From Panonychus citri (lineage: Eukaryota; Arthropoda; Arachnida; Trombidiformes; Tetranychidae): 64,000 bases of DNA. Below are positions 50,441 through 62,042 of this stretch, piece after piece. The notes below the pieces were generated by a model, which was given only the letters and a program-made list of their open reading frames with translations, was not told the origin of the DNA and made no database searches. The position numbers and the translations under genes are program-made. Every line of letters begins with the position of its first letter. The first letter of the stretch is position 1. Where the stretch lies: positions 1,364,001 through 1,428,000 of the forward strand of contig NW_026515500.1 in the NCBI RefSeq assembly GCF_014898815.1. Direction: 5' to 3'.

Positions 50441-50813
50441 TTCATTCGTATAAGTCGATTTCTCAACTCATCCGATCACTGGTTTCTAGTTTCTAACTAG
50501 ACGAAAAGAATATCCTGAGTATGGATTCCTTGACCGTTCCATATTCCGATCTAGATATTATATTTGTCATATTTTGGTTGTTTAGTCTTTTAGACTCAAA
50601 TGAATCATATTTCATTCATTTTTCATTTAAATCATTAGATAAAAAACTTCTTAAGAATTGTAATTAACGAGAAAAAGTTGAGAAAACATTGGACTAGACA
50701 ACATTTATTCATAACCGTTAATTAAAATTGTAATTTAACTTATGATTCATTGTGCTGGTAATCATAATTGCTTTTGTTGATCATTTGTTATTTGTTCCTT
50801 GTGAATGTAAGTC
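50441..50813 (-). repeat. Right arm of near-perfect inverted repeat
   Basis: Complement of 46108-46479. It ends at GAATGTAAGTC (50813), about 65 bases from the AAR2 polyadenylation signal, which sets the right border of the rearranged island. Confidence 0.8.
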
Positions 50814-50885
50814 ATTTCATTCAAGTTCATTCGTTTTTGAACAAAATTCCGTCAAGTGGGTATAAGAGTGTAATCTTTTTATTCG

Positions 50886-52001
50886 TTAAGTAACAACGAC
50901 TGGCAACTCGTCTTCTGGCTCTTCCTCGAAATCCCATTTGTACTTTTCTGTAACATGTAGTTTAAATACAATGGCCTTTTCTCTGACCTTTCGGTCAGTA
51001 TTTGGATTACAAAATACGTTATAAAAAAAATCACGTAAAACTGACACGAGAAAATTTTCATTATCCACAATATCGATGAAAATATCCTCAGGCACTTCTC
51101 TCAATTGTAGGTTTAGAACATTGATAAAATTAAAATACATTGATGGATATTTGTTGATTGCTGCATCAGAGCAACAGAGTAATTTTAACATTAATTTCCA
51201 TTGGTCAAAAGAATCATTTACTTGTCCGATAATAAATGTTACAAAGGCAAATTGAAGTTCGCCAAGAATATCATCTGGTTTCTCGTATCTTTTCAGTGTT
51301 TCGTCGAGGGTGTAGCTTTGGTCGATACAATGTTTGGTCAGGTCACTTGATGTTGCCCCTTCAGGTAATCGGGGAAGTTTTGAAAGTTGAGCGAATTTAA
51401 TTCGGGAATCGGGTTCGATTTCCATGTAAGACATTAAATTGTCAACAGTTAGTCTCCTATTCGTGGTGGGTAAAGATTCAGAGGGTTGAATATCTTGAGG
51501 ATATTTGAGAGAAACCAATTGAGTTACTGATCTTATCTTTCCACAGTTTGGATTAAGTGTGTTCAAAACATTTACACCAATATAGTTGGTCAATTGAGTC
51601 CATTTTCGGTATTCAGAAAAAGGATATGGAGCTAAATGTTGATCCAATGAACCGATTAAATTGTCAGAGTAACGTTGAACCTCATCCGGATCTAAAAGAA
51701 TCTCTGAAATATCTTCGTCTCCACCATCCCATCTTCTAATATAAATCTCTTTCGGCTGGAATATGTGAAAAAATCCCGATCGTGGGCTTGTTTGAGTTGG
51801 AAATTTTCGATCAACTGCTGAATAATGAACGAAATGTAATCCAGGAGGAATCATTTTAAATCCTTTGAATTTAACACCAACAGAATATTCACTAAAATCG
51901 ATTCCAATTGTCGATCCAACAGGCAAATCAATCAATAAGAAGAAAGCACCATGAGAGAGTAAATCCTTAGCAGTATTCTGATCAATTTCCATCGATTCCA
52001 T
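50886..52001 (-). CDS. AAR2: AAR2 splicing factor homolog
   Basis: Chaperone of cytoplasmic U5 snRNP assembly: AAR2 holds PRP8 until BRR2 joins. Single exon, 371 aa from the Met at 52001 (family about 380). Conserved landmarks: LLSHGAFFLLIDLPVGSTIGID, KFKGFKMIPPGLHFVHYSAV, GFFH, the helical-domain LPEGATSSDLTKH and LGELQFAFVTFIIG, EVPEDIFIDIV, and the C-terminal KWDFEEEPEDELPVVV. The frame is open 13 codons further upstream, but MESMEIDQ at 52001 matches the usual N-terminus. AATAAA begins three bases after the stop. Head-to-head with VMP1. Confidence 0.94.
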   Translation of the reverse strand: MESMEIDQNTAKDLLSHGAFFLLIDLPVGSTIGIDFSEYSVGVKFKGFKMIPPGLHFVHYSAVDRKFPTQTSPRSGFFHIFQPKEIYIRRWDGGDEDISEILLDPDEVQRYSDNLIGSLDQHLAPYPFSEYRKWTQLTNYIGVNVLNTLNPNCGKIRSVTQLVSLKYPQDIQPSESLPTTNRRLTVDNLMSYMEIEPDSRIKFAQLSKLPRLPEGATSSDLTKHCIDQSYTLDETLKRYEKPDDILGELQFAFVTFIIGQVNDSFDQWKLMLKLLCCSDAAINKYPSMYFNFINVLNLQLREVPEDIFIDIVDNENFLVSVLRDFFYNVFCNPNTDRKVREKAIVFKLHVTEKYKWDFEEEPEDELPVVVT

Positions 52002-52279
52002 GATAATTGTCAAACAAACAAAGAACAGACCAAATAACAATTAACAACAACAACAAAAAGAATCAGAAACAAAAACAAAAAAGTAAACAGAAATGATGAA
52101 AAATCGAACAACCAGATGGCGCCATCAGAGAACAGAAAATCGCCTAAGGGAAACCAATTGAAAGAGTAAACAAATTGTTACTCTTTGTTTATGTTGTTTT
52201 TTTTTTGTATTTTCTTTTTTTCTCCCTCACTGATTATCTAGTGAATTAATTGTTGTTTGTTTAATTGTCAATTCTAGTG
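52002..52279. promoter_or_regulatory. Bidirectional AAR2-VMP1 promoter with CTCF-like palindrome
   Basis: The ~278 bp between two divergent ATGs. Near 52113-52124 it carries GATGGCGCCATC, a perfect 12-bp palindrome inside ACCAGATGGCGCCATC, which resembles the CTCF core (CCAnnAGATGGCGC). T-rich and A-rich stretches flank it. A TTCTAG just before the VMP1 ATG could be an acceptor for a 5' UTR intron. Confidence 0.55.
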
Positions 52280-53560
52280 ATGGCAATTCGTGATATGAAG
52301 AAGGACGATATTGTCATATGGAAGAAGCCATTTACTACATTGGATTATTTTCTTCGTGAAACTTTTCTCCTTACAATCCAAGGAATCATTTGGTTGAGGG
52401 GACATTTTCTCTCTGCAATAATTTTCTTAATCTCTGTTACATTGTTGATCTTCTATTCAAATCAAATAGAATCACCTTTGATTAATTCATTTAAAACACA
52501 AGTATTATGGTCACTTTATTGGCTTGGTTTGGGTATTTTATCATCTGTCGGTTTGGGTACCGGTCTTCATACTTTTATACTCTACCTTGGACCTCATATT
52601 GCAAAGGTAACCCTCGCTGCCTATGAATGTGGTAGTTTAAGATTCCCTGAGCCTCCCTATCCAGATGAAATTGTCTGTCCAGATATTCCCGATACAAGGC
52701 CGGTAACTCTTTGGGATATCATGTCAAAGGTCCGATTGGAAGCATTCATGTGGGGAGCAGGTACAGCATTAGGTGAACTGCCGCCTTATTTTATGGCCAA
52801 AGTTAAACGTTTATCTGGAGAGGAGATGATTAAAGAATCAAAGAAGGACAAAAATGTTCCAGCGAAAGCAAAGACTAATAATAAAAAGATGAATCTACTT
52901 TCTAGGATAATGAACGAGATTTCCGATACATTTGAAAAAGCCTCTTCATGGGTACAATTTCTAGTGGAGAAAGTTGGTTTCTTTGGAATATTATTTTGTG
53001 CCTCTTTTCCTAATCCCGTCTACGATTTAGCGGGTATAACATGTGGACACTTTTTGGTTCCCTTTTGGACCTTCTTTGGGGCAACACTAATCGGTAAAGC
53101 GGTGATTAAAATGCACATTCAGAAGCTATTTGTGATCATTGCATTTGATGAAAATCTATTGGAACATTTTATCGATAAAATCAAAGATTTACCAATATTA
53201 GGAGATTATCTTCATAAACCATTCAGAGATTTTTTAATCAATCAAAAGGAGAGACTTCACAGTAAAGTTGTCACCAAACCTCATTGGATCGCATCTTTAT
53301 TTGAGAAATTAGTTGTGGCGATGATTATTTATTTCATTTTATCGATAATTAATTCGCTTGCCCAAAAATACCATTCCCGGATTACGAATACATTGACAAA
53401 ATCATCTAAACCTTTATCGTCAACCTCAAAATCCATTTCACAATCAAGTAAATTGTCATCATCAAAGTCTCCATCTCCATCAACTTTGACATCCAACAAA
53501 TCATCAAACATTGACACTCTCGATTCATCATTGAACAAACGAAAAAAGAAAAGGAGATAA
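52280..53560 (+). CDS. VMP1: Vacuole membrane protein 1 (VMP1) homolog
   Basis: ER multi-pass protein of the DedA/VTT fold; a phospholipid scramblase needed for autophagosome formation, ER contact-site release and lipoprotein secretion (fly Tango5). 426 aa in one exon. Conserved runs: LYWLGLGILSSVGLGTGLHT, LYLGPHIAKVTLAAYEC, FPEPPYPDEIVCPD, WGAGTALGELPPYFMAK, VGFFGILFCASFPNP, DLAGITCGHFLVPFWTFFGA and LIGKAVIKMHIQK. The ATG at 52280 is the first in frame after TTCTAG. The C-terminus extends past the family norm with a Ser/Lys-rich tail (about 60 residues) ending KRKKKRR, instead of a short KKxx-like end. Confidence 0.95.
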   Translation: MAIRDMKKDDIVIWKKPFTTLDYFLRETFLLTIQGIIWLRGHFLSAIIFLISVTLLIFYSNQIESPLINSFKTQVLWSLYWLGLGILSSVGLGTGLHTFILYLGPHIAKVTLAAYECGSLRFPEPPYPDEIVCPDIPDTRPVTLWDIMSKVRLEAFMWGAGTALGELPPYFMAKVKRLSGEEMIKESKKDKNVPAKAKTNNKKMNLLSRIMNEISDTFEKASSWVQFLVEKVGFFGILFCASFPNPVYDLAGITCGHFLVPFWTFFGATLIGKAVIKMHIQKLFVIIAFDENLLEHFIDKIKDLPILGDYLHKPFRDFLINQKERLHSKVVTKPHWIASLFEKLVVAMIIYFILSIINSLAQKYHSRITNTLTKSSKPLSSTSKSISQSSKLSSSKSPSPSTLTSNKSSNIDTLDSSLNKRKKKRR

Positions 53561-55321
53561 AAAAAATTAACGTTGATTAGTTAATTCTCAATTAGATAAT
53601 ATAAATATTAATACAAAAAGGAAGGATTCAGAAAGAGACTACTCAAGAACAAATCAAATCTATTTAAGTCAACAAAGTGCAAAAAAAGAATCAATTTAAC
53701 CAGTGAATTAACCCAATTTCTCAATGAAAATGGAATCCATTTGCCACCCACCGGTTATTATAATTGATTATCGATAATCTTTCATAATTTACTCTTTTCG
53801 AAGTCAAAGAAAAAAAAATGATAATAATTATGTATTTGTCTTTACACTCACTCTCTTTATCGTCCTTAATCCTGAACTATTTCAATATAAGATGAGGATT
53901 AATGATCGATTACAATTAAAAGGGAATACAATTAATAACCATTGATTACTTTTTCTTTTCCTGGTTTTCCTTTTCAGTTTTTCATGGATAATTTTCTCAT
54001 TGGAACAACTTGTTAATCAGCAATTTAATTTCGCAATTAAAATTGTTCACAAAAGATTTGGCTTCGATCTGTATATTATTCAAACGATGAGAAACATTGA
54101 TACGACAATTTGATTGACATTGTTACCAAAAATACACCAAACTGATTTACTGCCAAATGATAATCATAATCACCAGTTAAATTACCAAATTATCATCATT
54201 ATCATAACAACAACAATCAGCTGATGAGGGACAGAAAATCCTATTAAAAAAAAACTGACCACTAAAAGTTAATCAAATCTCCTTGACAATTAACGAGTCG
54301 AAAACTAAATTAGATAAAAGGCCATTGATCTTGATTACAATTAACACATAATAGACCTCTGGTCACCTTTTTCTCCTCTTACCAACTTAGTTAGAATAAT
54401 TTGTCACCAAGTAAACAACAATTAAAAAGAAAACAATTTAAAGTGGAAATGAAGAGATTGACAAGATACAAGAGACTGACCATTGGAAGAAAACAATCTC
54501 CATACATAATCATCGTGAGAAGTGATTGATAATTGTCAATTGATTTGTCTCTGTAAATATTTACTCTTACAGTTAAATAGTAATTAAGGGGAAAAAATTT
54601 TACATATTGATCAATACGAACAATTAATAAATTGTCCGCCCAAAAGGTTGTCATGGAGAAAGAGACAATCGAACCGCCAAAAAGATTCAAATGGTTATTC
54701 TCACTTTCCTTCTGATTGTTGTGAGGACAGAAATTCAACCATTCATGTAGATTAAATTGTTCTATCTAATCAACTCAATTCTCAAGTTAATTTTAATTCT
54801 CATTAGCTAATCACCAACATTCTTATTCAATTCTTTAACATTCTTTATCTCTCTCCGAGTTTATCTGTTGCAATTTTGTTTCTCTTCTGTTTTTAGTCAA
54901 CATCATTTTCTCAGTAAACATTGGAACTGTTTCCTTTTACTTTGTTTCCATCCGGCTCTGAGATGATCCGCCTTAACCATTACTAACTACTACTAATTAC
55001 TTAATCGAGATCCTCATGTTTCATCATTCTTTTCAAGTGTCAACTCCTATAATTCTGTGGAATTCATTTCGTCTTGATTAATGATTTTGATTCCTTCCAT
55101 TACAATTCATTTTCCATGTTATGGTTTTTTTCCATTCAATAGTTGCCTTTCTCTCTCTCTAATCGTCTGTTGTTGTTTCTGTTTGTTTATTTGTTTTCTT
55201 CTAAATTAAGGTCACTCTCCGTGTTTAGATTTTCTTTTGATTTTTCGTTTATTTTTCGTAAGAACTGTTTAATGCTGGTTCTGATTTTTGGATAGTTAAC
55301 CTTCAAAGGATTTCAAATAAA
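53561..55321. other. Intergenic between VMP1 and ATRX
   Basis: VMP1 3' flank and ATRX 5' flank. A minus-strand frame at 54391-54738 has no recognisable motif and biased composition, so it is not called. No element or RNA recognised. Confidence 0.4.
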
Positions 55322-58300
55322 ATGTCAGACTTACCTTGTGAAAAGATTGGAAAGAAGCTTGAAAAGATGGTCACTTCTCTAACACCAAAGGTTAGGCGAA
55401 GTCTTCTCAAGACTTTACTTGAAAGCCTTGAAGGTGATGATGTTGATTTCGCTACTGATTTGCTTAAAATAACCACCAGAAATGCTAATAAACGTAAACC
55501 CATTTCTCAACCTCAACTCAAACATTTGGAATCGCCTAATGACTCAGAGTCTTCTGATTCTAATTGTAGTCATTCAAGAGTAGGAAAGGTTAAAAAATCA
55601 ATCACCGCTCATCAAGATGTCAATTGTTCATCTTTAACAGTCAATGGATCAACACACTACCCAATGGATCCTCCATCTTCGCCCATTGTCACTCGAACCA
55701 GGAATAGACAAAGACTGTTCCAAGATGCTTCCAATGCTTTAGAGAATATTCCAAAAGAAACAGCTGTTCCGAAAAAAAGCCAAATCGAAATGGTTGAAGA
55801 AAATTCTTCTAGTGAAGAATCAGAAAGTAATGATTTCTCTGTGCCGATTGTTCAAAGAACTCATTCCATTGGTGGTTTTATTTTAAATGAAAGCTTTGGT
55901 GACGATAGTACCGAAGACGAATTAGAATTACAACGAAATTCTCTTGGTAATAAAAGAATTATCATAAGTTCTTCAAAGAAGAGCAACGAAAGTTCTCCAT
56001 CAAGTGCAAGTGCTCTTTCTCCGCCTATTTCTACAAATCGAATTAAATTTAGTCGTTCAAGAATTAATGAATTACTCGAATCAAGTTCATCAGATGAAGA
56101 AGTGCAACAACAACAACAATTAAAATCACCATCACCACCACCACAATCTAAACCTAAATCCAAATCGAAATCAGTGAAAACCAAAGAATCTAAAGATTGT
56201 AACAAAATGGCATCCAATTCGAAAGCAGCTATTATAACTTTAGACGGTGAAGCGAATGACGATTCAGAGAAAAGCTGTGATAACATCTCAATGGATGCTA
56301 CAAATGATATGGAAGATACAATTAATTCTGATGCATCATCAAAATCCGCTAATCTATCGGTAGCTTTCCCAGAAAAAGATTCGGAGATGGAACAAGAAGA
56401 AGAAGAAGAAAACGAAAAGAAAAAGAAAAGAAAACGAAAACGAAAACGAGAACGAGAACGAGAACCCAAATGAAAACAAAAATGAAGATGGGGAAGAAGA
56501 TGGAGATAAAGACGAAGAAGAAGACGAAGAAGCTGATAAAGAAACAGAAAAAGAGGAAGATGAAAAAGATGGAAAAGAAGATGAAGAGAAAATGTAGAAC
56601 CAGACCATCGAAGTGAATCACAAGTGACCGAGGAAAAAAGTGCTTCAGAAGAGTCTGCTCTAAAGGGTAGACTGCCGAAAGAAATGTCTCCGCCTATATC
56701 ATCAAAGAAAATAAGCTCACCATCGCTAATAAATGTTGACGATGATAAAGAAAGTGATAAATGTAAAAATAATGAAAATATTGATGATAGTGATAACGAT
56801 GCTGGTGTTGGTCAAGCAAATTCAATATCAGGTGATTCTGTTGTTACTCTAGGAACAGATTCACTTTCTGAATCAGTTTCAAGTTTCACAGTATCAGACA
56901 GTTCGGATTCAAGTGATAAAAAGACCAAAAGAAAGAAGAAAAAATCTTCAGCCAACAGTAAAAGTGTCTCACCAACACCTAATCCCCCCACAGGTAAACC
57001 TTCATCAAGGAGCAAATCTGGTAAAAAAGTGACTAGTGATAAAAAGAGTAAACCAACAATTGATGAACAATCAACAACAACAACAATTAAAATCACCATC
57101 ACCACCACCACAATCTAAACCTAAATCCAAATCGAAATCAGTGAAAACCAAAGAATCTAAAGATTGTAACAAAATGGCATCCAATTCGAAAGCAGCTATT
57201 ATAACTTTAGACGGTGAAGCGAATGACGATTCAGAGAAAAGCTGTGATAACATCTCAATGGATGCTACAAATGATATGGAAGATACAATTAATTCTGATG
57301 CATCATCAAAATCCGCTAATCTATCGGTAGCTTTCCCAGAAAAAGATTCGGAGATGGAACAAGAAGAAGAAGAAGAAGAAGAAGCTGATAAAGAAACAGA
57401 AAAAGAGGAAGATGAAAAAGATGGAAAAGAAGATGAAGAGAAAATGTAGAACCAGACCATCGAAGTGAATCACAAGTGACCGAGGAAAAAAGTGCTTCAG
57501 AAGAGTCTGCTCTAAAGGGTAGACTGCCGAAAGAAATGTCTCCGCCTATATCATCAAAGAAAATAAGCTCACCATCGCTAATAAATGTTGACGATGATAA
57601 AGAAAGTGATAAATGTAAAAATAATGAAAATATTGATGATAGTGATAACGATGCTGGTGTTGGTCAAGCAAATTCAATATCAGGTGATTCTGTTGTTACT
57701 CTAGGAACAGATTCACTTTCTGAATCAGTTTCAAGTTTCACAGTATCAGACAGTTCGGATTCAAGTGATAAAAAGACCAAAAGAAAGAAGAAAAAATCTT
57801 CAGCCAACAGTAAAAGTGTCTCACCAACACCTAATCCCCCCACAGGTAAACCTTCATCAAGGAGCAAATCTGGTAAAAAAGTGACTAGTGATAAAAAGAG
57901 TAAACCAACAATTGATGAACAATCAACAACAACAGCAACAACAGCAACAATGGAAGGTGATGAACCAATGGATGTTGATAAAGATTGTGATTCATCAACA
58001 GATACCAGTGATGATATTTATTTAAACTCCGAGGTATCAGTTCAATTGTTGAGATTACCCAAAGAACTGGTTGAATCGACAGCTTCAGCAAAATCCATTG
58101 AACGGAGAGTGCGTCAGTTGGAGGCTAATGTTTTCAAAGATTTGGATCTAAGATGGTGTAAAAAGAAGGCTAAATCTACTTCTCGTCATCCTTTACCATC
58201 TTGTTCCACCTTGAACCGGTCAAAAATGACCTCATCAAGGAAAATAGTTGACAGTGAAAGTGAACAAGAGTCGCTTAGCGATGACCAATGGATGCCATCA

Positions 58301-61300
58301 ACAAGTCGAGGAGTTAAACCTCGATCAAATAATAATAATAATGGTGGTGGTGGTAGATCCAATTGGACAGCAGTTGATAGTAGTGATGATGATGATACAA
58401 ATAGTGATGAAGATAGACCTGTAAAGAAAACCAGGATTACCAGGCGAAGTGCACGAATTGTTACCGATTCCGAAGCAGGTCCAAGTGATGAGAAGAAAAA
58501 ATCAACAATAAATACCCGTAAAAAGCGTAATCGTGTCATCTCCTCTTCAGATGAATCTCAAATATCTTCCGATAATGAAATAGTTAAATCAGATGCTGAT
58601 GAAATTATTTCTGAATCTGGTACCGATGAGGATAATAAGATGTTAAAGAAAAATAAACCTAAATCAAAACGCCGTAGAGTTGTAAGTGTCTATTTCCCTC
58701 GTAAACTTTTAGTCTCTGTGTGTGTGTGTTGGTGACAATGTCAAGAGAAAAAGTTTGTTTCTCTATCCGATTAACTCCGCTTGTTAAATTTAATTTAATT
58801 CCCTCTGTTTATTAAGATTAGATTTAGTTAAATGTAATTCTGGTTTTTTTTAATGTGTATGTGTGTGTCTGGGATTAGGATCCATTAACTTTACATTGAC
58901 AAGCTGATTTATGCTCATGCTCTTTGAAATTTTCTGTTAATATTAGAAAAGGTTGTAAGGGGGCTGGTGGGGTGGGTGAAGTCTCAGCAGTGGGTTTTTA
59001 TCATGGAGGAAAAGATGATGTATTTGTTTTGCTCTCTTCTATTTCTAATGTCTTTTTGTTTTCTCTTCTATTAAAAGGTTACCTTGTCCTCTGATGACGA
59101 TGATAAAACTGGTAAAAAGAAAGAAAAAGCACCCGCCGGTGGAGCAAAAGGTCGGCGTAATATTAAAAAATTATTAACCGAGAAAGAATTGAAAGAAGAA
59201 ACCAAAGCCGCTGGTCAACGGGAAAAGGAGCGAATGCAGAGAATCGCCGAGAGGCAGAAACTTTATAATGAATTTTTACTCAAAGAAATGAAATTAGATC
59301 CTGAAAAACCAGGTCGATTGATTCTCGAGATTGATACGAAAACTCGTGAACCAATTGTTGAAGTAGCACCAGAATTAGCTAAAAAAATGAAAGATCACCA
59401 GTGTAAAGGTATTCGTTTCATGTATGATTCGGTTATCGAAAGTGTCTCTAAAGCCAAAGAAGATGGATCTGGTTGTATTCTTGCTCATTCCATGGGCTTG
59501 GGTAAAACCTTTCAAGTGATCACCTTTCTGCACACTTTACTTTCTCATCAGCACATTTCGAAGCATGTTAAACACGCCTTGGTTATCTGTCCTGTAAATA
59601 CAATCAAAAATTGGATTTCCGAGTTCATCCATTGGCTCGACACTGATGGCCTATTGACTTTCCCTCTATTTGATCTGAGCGATTCAAAGAGTCCATTACA
59701 ACGAGGTGAAACTCTTAAATTATGGAAACAGAGAGGAGGTGTTTTAACTTGTGGTTTAACACTTTTCGCTCAATTAATTAGTCCTAGAGGTAAAAAACCA
59801 CCTAAATGGGTACGTGATATAACCCAAGAAACACTTATCGAGCCTGGTCCAGATATAGTTGTCGTTGATGAGGGACACATACTTAAAAACAGTCAAACAG
59901 CAATTAACAAAGCAGTCACCTCAATATCAACTCTACGTCGTATCGTATTAACGGGAACACCATTACAAAATAATCTTGATGAATATCATGTAATGGTTGA
60001 TTTTGTTAAACCAAATCTTCTTGGTACACGTAAAGAATTTACTAATCGTTTCATTAATCCAATTAATAACGGCCAACACATTGATTCAACGCCTGGAGAT
60101 GTTATCGTGATGAAGAAACGTGTTCATGTTTTACATAAATTACTGGACGGTTGTGTCCAGCGATTTGATTACGGTGTCCTTAAACCATATCTACAGCCCA
60201 AATTAGAGTTTATTGTCTCAATCCGATTAACTGATAAACAAATTGAACTGTATCAATATTATCTGAACGAGATGTCTGCTCGTGATGGTTCAGGACTTTT
60301 ATCTGATTTTTCAAATTTTCGACTTATCTGGAATCATCCTGCTCTTTTGTACATTGCAACAACCAAACGTCGGGAAGCGGAGGCCAAGAAAAATGAGAAA
60401 GATTTTGTAACAACCGAAGAGGAAGAGACAATGAGTGGATCAGATTCTAGTGTTGCAATTGAAAGTGATAAAGAAGTGCAATCGAATAAAAAATCATCTA
60501 ATAATAACGGTGATAATTCAAATAGTAATGGTGCTACTGGTGAAGGAGGTAATAATGAGGAGGGTAGTGATACCGAAGTATCAAAAAAATGGACTACCCG
60601 AACAAGATCAGCTAAAGTTGAAGTTAAAGTTGAACAACCAGAGATTAATCAAAACGATCCGGAAGCGGAATTTAGAAATTGCTGGTTTTATGATATGTTG
60701 CCCTTCATGGAAATGGATAAATTGGAATGGAGTTCAAAGATGACTGTTTTGTTTTATATTCTCGATGAATGTGAAAAAATTGGTGATAAAGTGATCGTTT
60801 TCACTCAAAGTCTTGATACTCTTGATTTTATTGAAGGCTGTCTTGAAAGTCGATCTCGAGGTTTGGCTGCTGCGGGAAGTTCCTATTCATGGAAACATGG
60901 AATTGATTATTTTCGTATAGATGGTTCTGTTAGTGGTGGACTTCGTAAAAGTCACATAGATATTTTCAATAATCCCGATAATCTTAGAGCTCGGCTATTT
61001 CTCCTTTCAACCAAAGCTGGAGGTCTGGGTATTAATCTTGTTGGTGCCAATCGATGTATCATCTTTGATGCCTCTTGGAATCCAACTCACGATATTCAAG
61101 CAATCTTTAGAATCTATCGATTTGGTCAGAATAAACCTGTATTTATTTATAGATTTATAGCCCAAGGAACAATGGAAGAAAAAATCTACGAACGTCAAGT
61201 TTATAAACAATCGCTTTCTGTTCGTGTTATCGATGAGCTACAAGTTGGTCGGCATTTTAGAGCTCAAGAATTGCAAGAACTATATAAATTTGAACCTGAT

Positions 61301-62010
61301 ACTAGACAAGAAAGGCCAATTTTAAATGTACCTAAGGATAGACTTCTAGCTGATCTAATTGTTAGTCATAAAGATTTAATTGTTAAATATCATGAACATG
61401 ATTCTCTCTTGGAGAATAAGCCAGAAGAAGATTTAACTGAAGACGAAAGGAAAAGCGCTTGGTCAGAGTATGAACAGGTAAATCTGCAAATTAATATTCT
61501 GATGTAGATGAAATTGTACGATTATTATTGATCTATTTTTTTCTATTTTAACAGGAAAAAGAAGCTATGGCTGAAAGAGATAGACTCGCCGATGAACTCG
61601 CTCAACAAAGAGAAACAGCTTATCGTGAGTTCCAAAAGAACATGCAAAATCAAGCTCAAGCAGATCCAAATCAAGGAAATAATCAAGCGAATAATCAACA
61701 GCAACAACAACAACAAAACCAACCCAATAGCGCATTTTTTGAGGCTTATAACTTTGGTGGTCAAAATGCATTTTATGTTTACATGAAGCAAGCCCAAGCT
61801 CAGGCTCAAGCCCAGGCTCAAGCTCAGGCTCAAGCTCAAGCGCAGGCACAGGCTCAGGCTCAAGCTTTCATGGCCAGAGCCCAAGCTGAAGCTCAAGCAC
61901 GTGCACAGGTAAATATATTAAATTTAATATTTGACATATTTAAATTCTAATCATTTTCATTAAATATTGCAATCGACAGCAACAACGGCAGCAGCAGCAA
62001 CAACAACGCC

Positions 62011-62042
<32 letters not shown>

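Noticed and set aside
54391..54738. 115-codon minus-strand frame between VMP1 and ATRX
   Set aside because: No family resemblance, no splice or promoter support, composition of AT-rich non-coding DNA.
55861..57460. Long Ser/Phe-rich minus-strand frames under ATRX
   Set aside because: Shadows of the acidic, Ser-rich coding sequence on the plus strand.
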